IMG/VR virus record: IMGVR_UViG_3300025645_000296
Coordinates: 1 to 31,084 of that record
Source: a virus
Direction: 5' to 3' (one strand)
Length of the DNA stretch: 31,084 bases
Both the position numbers and the translations under genes were made by a program. Below the pieces are notes generated by a model that worked only from the letters and a program-made list of their open reading frames with translations, was not told the DNA's origin and did not search any database. Positions 18,534 to 23,203 of the stretch are shown piece by piece (position 1 is the stretch's first letter; the number at the start of each line of letters is the position of its first letter).

Positions 18534-18565
18534 AAAACCTCTCCCGATTAACGGGAGAGGTTTTT
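18534..18565 (+). terminator. Rho-independent terminator directly after the vRNAP gene
   Basis: CCTCTCCCG (18538-18546) and CGGGAGAGG (18552-18560) form a perfect 9-bp stem with loop ATTAA. It is extended by AAAA/TTTT to 13 bp and followed by a T-run at 18561-18565. It lies 24 bases after the vRNAP stop. Its 3' arm (GGGAGAGG) also serves as the only ribosome-binding site for the lipoprotein gene that starts at 18568. Confidence 0.93.
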
Positions 18566-18567
18566 AT

Positions 18568-18861
18568 ATGAAACGTGTTCTGATTGTGTTGTCTATTTTT
18601 GTTTCAGGATGTGAAACAACGTCTACGACCTCATATGCGAGTCATGTGAATGGTCGGTATTATCTGGTTGATGAGTTAAATTGCGATCGGTATCAGGCTC
18701 TTCCAGGTCAAGCTCTTCAATGCCTTACAAAAGATGGTAAGCCTACTTATGTGGTGAAGCCTATGACACCGGATGAGATCATTTTCTATCAGCAGTCTCA
18801 GTCTAGAAATAATCAAAGTATGACTTGTTTTACCACTGGGTCTTTGACCACCTGTCAGTAA
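18568..18861 (+). CDS. Small secreted lipoprotein with four extra cysteines
   Basis: A 97-residue protein. The N-terminus is a short lipoprotein signal peptide: Met-Lys-Arg, a hydrophobic core, and lipobox VSGC with the lipidated Cys at position 15. Residue 16 is Glu, not Asp, so sorting to the outer membrane is expected. The mature part has Cys39, Cys52, Cys87 and Cys96, enough for two disulfides in the periplasm, and otherwise looks small and polar. Possible roles are a superinfection-exclusion lipoprotein that masks a receptor, or a spanin-like lysis lipoprotein. It is longer and more Cys-rich than a typical Rz1 and has no Rz partner beside it. The ATG lies 3 bases after a terminator T-tract, and the ribosome-binding site is inside the stem, so expression may be controlled. 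Function unknown. Confidence 0.75.
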   Translation: MKRVLIVLSIFVSGCETTSTTSYASHVNGRYYLVDELNCDRYQALPGQALQCLTKDGKPTYVVKPMTPDEIIFYQQSQSRNNQSMTCFTTGSLTTCQ

Positions 18862-18876
18862 TTACAAATGAGTGGT

Positions 18877-18915
18877 GAGAGGATCTTAGACTTTGTAGGT
18901 CTAGCCCATCCTCTC
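18877..18915. terminator. Imperfect hairpin after the lipoprotein gene; possible end of late transcription
   Basis: GAGAGGAT (18877-18884) and ATCCTCTC (18908-18915) form an 8-bp outer stem. TAGAC (18887-18891) and GTCTA (18899-18903) form an inner stem. No T-tract follows. It is the only strong fold between the last late gene and the opposing minus-strand cassette, so it may end late transcription or block convergent read-through. The rest of 18862-18981 holds nothing I recognise. Confidence 0.5.
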
Positions 18916-18955
18916 TAGGTGTGGGCACACCAAGACGCCACCACGCCTATTGGTT

Positions 18956-18975
18956 GGAGGGTAAATAATACCTCC
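18956..18975 (-). terminator. Weak hairpin after the end of the minus-strand cassette
   Basis: GGAGG (18956-18960) and CCTCC (18971-18975) can pair, with GTA/TAC extending the stem if one base bulges. On the minus strand it begins 6 bases after the zinc-ribbon gene stop. There is no clear T-tract. It is a plausible but weak terminator for the cassette. Confidence 0.4.
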
Positions 18976-18981
18976 CTTGAA

Positions 18982-19224
18982 TTATCGAAAATCGTCGGCT
19001 GTTTTCGCGGCATCAAAATGCCGCGTAACAGTCTCTTTAACGACGAAATCTTCGCCGCACTCGTCGCACGAAAAATCATGCAGATCATCACCCCAGTAAC
19101 TCACAATATGCTGAGATACTTCGCAGTCTTTGGTGTCGATCAGAGCCAAGCAATGCGGGCAGGTAAAGAAATCATCGCCACACATCGCCTTGGCGAGCTT
19201 TTCCAAGTCAACTGGAATAGTCAT
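18982..19224 (-). CDS. Small zinc-ribbon protein
   Basis: An 80-residue protein with two Cys-x2-Cys pairs: CPHC (Cys22, Cys25) and CDEC (Cys53, Cys56). The 27-residue gap between the pairs suits a zinc ribbon. The second knuckle continues as GEDFVVKETVTRHF, a beta-strand pattern usual in these folds. Such small ribbons bind nucleic acid or protein; no partner can be named. It is the last gene of a four-gene minus-strand cassette. Its ribosome-binding site (AAAGGA) overlaps the TAA of the 57-aa gene upstream, so the two should be translationally coupled. Like its neighbours in the cassette it uses CGC rather than the CGT preferred in the flanking phage genes. Confidence 0.75.
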   Translation of the reverse strand: MTIPVDLEKLAKAMCGDDFFTCPHCLALIDTKDCEVSQHIVSYWGDDLHDFSCDECGEDFVVKETVTRHFDAAKTADDFR

Positions 19225-19238
19225 GGTTCAATAGTCCT

Positions 19239-19412
19239 TTAGATGTTGTCTTCTACGACGGTCGGCACATCGCGCCATTCGTGACCGCCAGATGGCTTGT
19301 CAAACCGCTGTTGCAGCATGGGCCTATATTCAAAAACGTCGGGGAGCCCCTTAACCGGGAACGGCTTCATGGCGTACCGCAACGACATGGTTGGGATAAC
19401 TGTTTCGCTCAT
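19239..19412 (-). CDS. Small hypothetical protein (57 aa)
   Basis: A 57-codon gene starting ATG at 19412, with AAGGA about 6 bases upstream, and ending TAA at 19239-19241. The protein begins MSETVIPTMSLRYAMKPFPV and ends WRDVPTVVEDNI. It is rich in Pro and Arg and has no Cys or membrane segment. The strong ribosome-binding site, the exact fit between the membrane-protein gene and the zinc-ribbon gene, and the stop codon that supplies the next gene's Shine-Dalgarno sequence all support a real gene. Codons such as CGG, CCG and TCG match the cassette and not the core phage genes. Function unknown. Confidence 0.72.
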   Translation of the reverse strand: MSETVIPTMSLRYAMKPFPVKGLPDVFEYRPMLQQRFDKPSGGHEWRDVPTVVEDNI

Positions 19413-19521
19413 CGGACTTCCTTATTGTTTGCTGAGATTGACAAGGCGGGCGGCGGCGTCTTTGTCTCAAATGTACGGTCTTATGTATCAAAAGCACCAA
19501 GCTAGAGCGCAGAATATTTTA

Positions 19522-20022
19522 TCAGTGGTTTTGACCGGCTTCGTTGTGTGACGCTTGGATGGGGCCGTTGCCGGCCAGAATAACAAGCCTCGCCGCACTC
19601 CGTACCGGTAGCATGCACAGCACGCCCAAAAACATGACAACGGAAAACAATATGGTAGCGGCTAAGCTATTGGCCAAAATACATGGCACGGCTACGCGCA
19701 CGAAGTCAGTGAGTTCGCGCTTATACGGCGTATTATCTGCCGATCTCTTATGGCCAAATAAATACCTTACAGCCTGGATAAGAGATACAACAAGGACGCC
19801 AATTGCAAGGAACCAAGCCGCGCGGTAGCTATAAACTCGGTCGAGTACTCCGTGAATACCGGCGCGGTCTTCATCGCGTAAATTCGAGTACTTCAATAGC
19901 CGCTCGGCCTTATCTACCAGTTCCATTCTCATCGGGTGCATGACAGAATTAAGGCGATTACCAATGTATATGTAAACGGCAGATGCAGCGAAAGCAGATA
20001 CAATAACCATCTCCACGCTCAT
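19522..20022 (-). CDS. Integral membrane protein of the accessory cassette
   Basis: A 166-residue protein with likely membrane helices at about 4-21, 69-89 and 107-140; the last is long enough for one very long or two short helices. A charged loop at about 22-66 carries Lys/Arg/Asp/Glu and should be cytoplasmic or a small helical domain. The open frame extends 27 codons upstream of ATG 20022. That ATG has a near-perfect Shine-Dalgarno sequence (AGGAGGG), and the longer frame would overlap the 69-aa gene, so 20022 is chosen. Arg codons are CGC, CGG, CGA or AGR with no CGT in the parts I checked, unlike the core phage genes. No family is recognised. Superinfection exclusion, a holin-like role or envelope modification are all possible and unproven. 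About 110 bases after it (19413-19521) hold no gene I can support. Confidence 0.75.
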   Translation of the reverse strand: MSVEMVIVSAFAASAVYIYIGNRLNSVMHPMRMELVDKAERLLKYSNLRDEDRAGIHGVLDRVYSYRAAWFLAIGVLVVSLIQAVRYLFGHKRSADNTPYKRELTDFVRVAVPCILANSLAATILFSVVMFLGVLCMLPVRSAARLVILAGNGPIQASHNEAGQNH

Positions 20023-20027
20023 GACTT

Positions 20028-20034
20028 CCCTCCT
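20028..20034 (-). promoter_or_regulatory. Strong Shine-Dalgarno site for the cassette membrane protein
   Basis: On the minus strand AGGAGGG lies 5 bases before ATG 20022, directly after the TAA of the 69-aa gene. It fixes the start of the membrane-protein gene well inside the longer open frame. Confidence 0.85.
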
Positions 20035-20035
20035 G

Positions 20036-20245
20036 TTATTTGGCGGTACGGATACGAGCGCCAAGCTCGCGACATCGGTTTCGCATACCTGATATATGCA
20101 CATCTTCGAGCAGATCCGCGATGACGGACGCCAGCCCTTCGGTGTTCAATTTGTGCTCAATGCCGACGACTAAATCGCCGCGATTGAGCAGCTTTGCCAA
20201 TCGCTCTTTGTCGACATCTACCATCTCGCTTCGGTAATGCCCCAT
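20036..20245 (-). CDS. Small hypothetical protein (69 aa), first gene of the accessory cassette
   Basis: A 69-residue, mostly helical, charged protein (MGHYRSEMVDVDKERLAKLL at the N-terminus) with AAGGAG upstream of the ATG. It has no membrane segment, Cys cluster or clear helix-turn-helix. The C-terminus (SGMRNRCRELGARIRTAK) is basic. It ends 13 bases before the membrane-protein gene, so the two are probably in one transcript. Being first in the cassette it could be regulatory, but nothing in the sequence proves this. It is rich in CG-containing codons. Confidence 0.68.
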   Translation of the reverse strand: MGHYRSEMVDVDKERLAKLLNRGDLVVGIEHKLNTEGLASVIADLLEDVHISGMRNRCRELGARIRTAK

Positions 20246-20327
20246 TTGGCAGGTCTCCTTCGATTATGCCGGTTCTTTGCATGCGAACTCGAGCGCAGCC
20301 AATTTTTGAGTGAACTGGCATTCCTCT

Positions 20328-20351
20328 GAGACCTCCAATCAAGGAGGTCTC
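20328..20351. terminator. Perfect 9-bp hairpin at the end of the replication operon
   Basis: GAGACCTCC (20328-20336) and GGAGGTCTC (20343-20351) pair perfectly around AATCAA. On the + strand it is followed by TTATCTTCT, a weak T-tract; on the minus strand no T-run follows. The stop codon of the 55-aa minus-strand gene lies in the loop. It probably separates the replication operon from the accessory cassette and may act in both directions. Confidence 0.65.
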
Positions 20352-20506
20352 TTATCTTCTGTACTTTCTTTGATAATCACATAAGATATTAAAGCAATAA
20401 CACCAAAGATTATTAAGAAAATGGTTAGTGGGATTATCCAAACGATTATTAAGAATAATCCCACTGTGAGCAGCCCCGCATAAGCCAGTGCCTTGAAGAG
20501 CGCCAC
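20339..20506 (-). CDS. Small membrane peptide (55 aa), in frame after the acidic-protein stop
   Basis: A 55-codon reading frame, GTG 20506 to TGA 20339-20341. Residues about 9-46 are almost wholly hydrophobic, with a central Pro at 26 and a charged tail KESTEDKRPP. This gives two short membrane helices or a hairpin. It begins one codon after the TAA of the upstream acidic protein and in the same frame, with no Shine-Dalgarno sequence. Expression would need either stop-restart coupling or read-through, which would give the acidic protein a membrane anchor. The clean hydrophobic pattern and the ending inside a terminator loop make a chance frame less likely. A holin-like or anti-holin-like peptide is possible; function unknown. 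Confidence 0.55.
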   Translation of the reverse strand: MALFKALAYAGLLTVGLFLIIVWIIPLTIFLIIFGVIALISYVIIKESTEDKRPP

Positions 20507-20509
20507 GTC

Positions 20510-21049
20510 TTATGCAGCATCCGTATTCAGGTTAGCAAAGAGAGACTTCGCTGCCTGAACTGGATCCTTTTCCTTTTCAGGAGCCGATGGAGCAGCAGAT
20601 GATCCAATGTCAGGGAAGATCTTCAGTGCTGTCGGTTTGACAGGCTCATCGACGTCTGTATCCGGTGTCTTGGCTTCTGGAGTGCGTTTGATAGGCGCCC
20701 CAACATCTGTATCAGTCTCTGGTTCTGGATCAACCTCCTCGACTTCATCAACATTATCGACGAGAGGTGTCTCCGCTTCAGGTTCATTACTGTCAGTAGA
20801 TTCCTCGGCCGCTTCTGCTGCCGCAGCCATTTGAGCCTTGGTTCGACGCTTGGCACGTTTCGGCTTTGGCTCAGTGGACTTTTCAGTCTTTTCGGGTTGA
20901 TCATCGTGATCACCGATCGTGATAATAGCTTCGTTGTCAGAGAGCTCGATAGTGATCTCTTGGTCATCGTCACTACCAATATGGAAGCGATCCAGGAGAT
21001 CGGCCTTGATGGCTTCCTCAATATCGGCCTGGTTTAGAATAATTTGCAT
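20510..21049 (-). CDS. Acidic replication-operon protein, unknown function
   Basis: A 179-residue protein. The N-terminal 45 residues (MQIILNQADIEEAIKADLLD, then a short Ile/Glu strand pattern) look like a small folded domain seen at the start of other small phage proteins. The rest is disordered: a basic patch KPKRAKRRTKAQ at about 62-73, a long Glu/Asp/Pro-rich stretch at about 80-145, and a C-terminal helix with SLFANLNTDAA. No catalytic motif is visible. Its Shine-Dalgarno sequence (GAAGGAG) overlaps the end of the RuvC-like gene, so the two are coupled. A protein adaptor at the replication fork, or a DNA mimic, would fit the charge pattern, but that is speculation. Confidence 0.7.
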   Translation of the reverse strand: MQIILNQADIEEAIKADLLDRFHIGSDDDQEITIELSDNEAIITIGDHDDQPEKTEKSTEPKPKRAKRRTKAQMAAAAEAAEESTDSNEPEAETPLVDNVDEVEEVDPEPETDTDVGAPIKRTPEAKTPDTDVDEPVKPTALKIFPDIGSSAAPSAPEKEKDPVQAAKSLFANLNTDAA

Positions 21050-21054
21050 GTTGT

Positions 21055-21609
21055 CTATACTCCTTCAAGAAGTCTCATGAGATTTTTGAACATAGGCGTT
21101 CGAACGCCTGCATAAATTGAGCCAGTGGCATCAGCCATGTGCTCAGCCTTGTCTGGGACCTTTCCTGCATGCCATGGCCAATTGGCGTCAGGATAGAGCT
21201 CTACGGCTTTGGTGATCATCTCCCTTTTGGTAGCTGTCTTTTTACCTGTAAGGGCAAGTTTGGTCTCAAGTGCTGTGACTTCTATGATGGGGATTCCCAG
21301 AGCCCTTACAGCTCCGAGAACACCGACACATATGCCATAACTTGCCATCGCTCTGGCTGATTGGGATCCAACCGGGACCTCTACAAATATGACCTTGGCT
21401 TTGCGTGCAGCGGACATCATTGGATCAGCCAATTGCTCTGCTACATGCAAGTCAGAAGAGTTCTTGCGTACCTGCTTGCCCTCTAGATCCTTGGGTGTAA
21501 TCAAGGTCAGATGAAGGTTGCTCAGTATGCCAGTAGTCAGGTCCAGGTTGGCCTCGGCCATGGCCCAATTCCGAAGAGATGGGTCACAGCCGAGTACAGG
21601 TATCAACAC
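21055..21609 (-). CDS. RuvC-like Holliday-junction resolvase
   Basis: A 184-residue protein with an RNase H-like resolvase pattern. A first strand LGCDPSLRNW carries Asp9, a second FVEVPVGSQS carries Glu77, and a C-terminal helix KAEHMADATG carries His157 and Asp160 at the usual last two acidic positions. Bacterial RuvC has Asp-Glu-Asp-Asp, so His157 in place of an Asp is a possible family variant. The size is close to that of RuvC (about 170). It would cut branched DNA before packaging. The start is GTG at 21609, 6 bases after the SSB stop, with only AGAG as a weak ribosome-binding site, which suggests coupling to SSB translation. Confidence 0.82.
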   Translation of the reverse strand: MLIPVLGCDPSLRNWAMAEANLDLTTGILSNLHLTLITPKDLEGKQVRKNSSDLHVAEQLADPMMSAARKAKVIFVEVPVGSQSARAMASYGICVGVLGAVRALGIPIIEVTALETKLALTGKKTATKREMITKAVELYPDANWPWHAGKVPDKAEHMADATGSIYAGVRTPMFKNLMRLLEGV

Positions 21610-21615
21610 TCTGTC

Positions 21616-22362
21616 TTAACCGAACAGCGAGTTGGTAGCCTTGGCGCTTTCGCCAGCCTTGGGAGGCATTCCTGGACGACCTGAACGTCCACCCTGAGCA
21701 CCACCAACCTTCCGGCGATCACGGGTCTGGCCCGTGTTCTTTTCGACCCATGCAGGGTAGAAAGCCGGTGTCTGGATCTGCTTACGCGCTTCGACCACAG
21801 TCAGGTTCGAAGGGTGGTGGAAGATCTTGTCGATGACGTTCTCGTCACGGCTTTCGTCAGTGTCCACGTAGACACCATCGTCTCCCTTTTTCTGTTTGTT
21901 CTTGGTTTCCTTCAGGACACCAAGTGTCACCTTTTTACCGAGAACACCGGTGAACATCTGAACTGCCGTAGGAATTTCCTTCTTGGCGTCGAAGTCATAG
22001 ATGTTCATGGTCTTCTCTTCAGAGACCTGCTCTGCCAGACCCTGGTTGGTCGTCACCAGGCACAGCTCATCGATAGTCGTCCAACCTGGAAGCTCACGCT
22101 TCTTGGATTCGTCCTTCTTGTCGACGTAGAAGTTCTTGTTGTCCCGATTCGTGACCCAGACCGTGTCACGATATTCCTTGCCGGCGTCGTCCTTGAGGAT
22201 GATCGTAACGCTCATTGCCTTGGAGTTGGCAGCCTTGCCGGCATACATAGCTGTGATCGTACCGGTGACAGCTCCAGATTCACGGATGAAGCCGCCACCT
22301 CCGAGAGTGTCGCTGGTTTCTTCAAGACCTTCAGTGGTCTGGGTTCCAAAAATGGTTGTCAT
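21616..22362 (-). CDS. gp45: Single-stranded DNA-binding protein (N4 gp45-like)
   Basis: A 248-residue protein (N4 SSB: 265, as I recall). The start MTTIFGTQTTEG at 22362 has AAGGA 8 bases upstream and is preferred to the more distant ATG at 22512, which would overlap the upstream gene by over 100 bases. Residues about 25-200 contain alternating strands (AMSVTIILKDDAGKEYRDTV, then WVTNRDNKNFYV) that suit an OB fold. The last 35 residues are Gly/Arg/Lys-rich and end AKATNSLFG, without the acidic tip of bacterial SSB. In N4 this protein coats replicating DNA, stimulates recombination, and activates host RNA polymerase at late promoters. The same double role is likely here. It follows the Sak4-like ATPase gene in the same operon. 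Confidence 0.85.
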   Translation of the reverse strand: MTTIFGTQTTEGLEETSDTLGGGGFIRESGAVTGTITAMYAGKAANSKAMSVTIILKDDAGKEYRDTVWVTNRDNKNFYVDKKDESKKRELPGWTTIDELCLVTTNQGLAEQVSEEKTMNIYDFDAKKEIPTAVQMFTGVLGKKVTLGVLKETKNKQKKGDDGVYVDTDESRDENVIDKIFHHPSNLTVVEARKQIQTPAFYPAWVEKNTGQTRDRRKVGGAQGGRSGRPGMPPKAGESAKATNSLFG

Positions 22363-22405
22363 ATGTTTTTCCTTTGGTGATAGTCTTGGTTGATGGGCTA
22401 CTGGA

Positions 22406-23146
22406 TCAAGAGCCGTAGAAGACGTTGAGATGATCCAGAAGGAGTTGGGCATCGTTGTCCATGTAGGTCTGTTCCTTGGTGAACATTCCCATTGGTGACC
22501 GGATGCGCTCACCGACCGTTTCCTTGGTCAGTCTGGTTTGGAAGACGTGCTTGTAACCAAGATCACGATCTTCATCGGTGATGGTAAGCAAATCGGAACC
22601 ATACTTATTCAACTCCAGGATTGAGATCTTTTTGGTAGATACGACCGTGGAGAAATAAGCTTCAACACCATTGTTCTTCAATGCTCCCTTGATGGGAACG
22701 AACGTATCCATCTGATGTTTTGCTTCGTTGAGCTCACTACGAGTGTGACCCATGATGATGACCGGTTTACCGAGATTGGCTACCTTGTCCTGCATCAATG
22801 TCTTGAAGAACTGGGCATAGTTGGACCAACCCTTCATGGTGTCAGCCGAACCAATAACGTATTGGCTTTCAAACATATCCATGAGGAAAGTCACAGTGTC
22901 TACAATCACTCCGTCCCAATTGTCCGGGTGAGTTGTTGCGACATCGAAAGCGTCGTGGACCTGATATGGATCCACAACCTTTCCGACCACGAAAGTGTTC
23001 TTGAATGGGAGACGCTTACCAGCCTCACAATTCATATACATCCATTTTTCGGGGGATTTGATATTCCGCAAGCTGGCTGATTTACCAGATGCGGATTCCC
23101 CCGAAATCAAGACGAGTTGTTCATTCATAGCTTCCAGATCTGCCAT
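22406..23146 (-). CDS. RecA-fold ATPase, Sak4-like / AAA_24 (N4 gp44-like position)
   Basis: A 246-residue ATPase. Walker A is GESASGKS at 16-23 with Lys22. Walker B is WDGVIVDTVTF, with Asp83. A following strand VIIMGHTRSE looks like the sensor of RecA-fold proteins. Size and pattern match the AAA_24 family, which includes the phage recombinase Sak4; Sak4 works with a phage SSB encoded beside it, as here. It probably loads or anneals single strands in recombination-dependent replication. The ATG at 23146 has GAGGA 7 bases upstream. It could instead be a replicative accessory ATPase, since the family is assigned by motif only. Confidence 0.8.
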   Translation of the reverse strand: MADLEAMNEQLVLISGESASGKSASLRNIKSPEKWMYMNCEAGKRLPFKNTFVVGKVVDPYQVHDAFDVATTHPDNWDGVIVDTVTFLMDMFESQYVIGSADTMKGWSNYAQFFKTLMQDKVANLGKPVIIMGHTRSELNEAKHQMDTFVPIKGALKNNGVEAYFSTVVSTKKISILELNKYGSDLLTITDEDRDLGYKHVFQTRLTKETVGERIRSPMGMFTKEQTYMDNDAQLLLDHLNVFYGS

Positions 23147-23203
23147 TTATTGTCCTCGATTTGATTTGGATTTTACGAGACCCAGGAAAAAGCTCGTGGG
23201 TTC

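Noticed and set aside
19281-19828. Plus-strand frames of 74-94 residues across the accessory cassette
   Set aside because: They run opposite genes with strong Shine-Dalgarno sites and have none themselves.
20157-20342. 61-residue Arg-rich minus-strand frame overlapping the 69-aa gene
   Set aside because: Both its ATG positions lack a properly spaced Shine-Dalgarno site, the product is very Arg-rich in a way typical of a wrong frame, and the 69-aa gene in the same place has a good site.
22363-22512. 50-codon N-terminal extension of the SSB gene
   Set aside because: It would overlap the upstream ATPase gene by more than 100 bases; the ATG at 22362 has a good Shine-Dalgarno site and gives an N4 SSB-like start.
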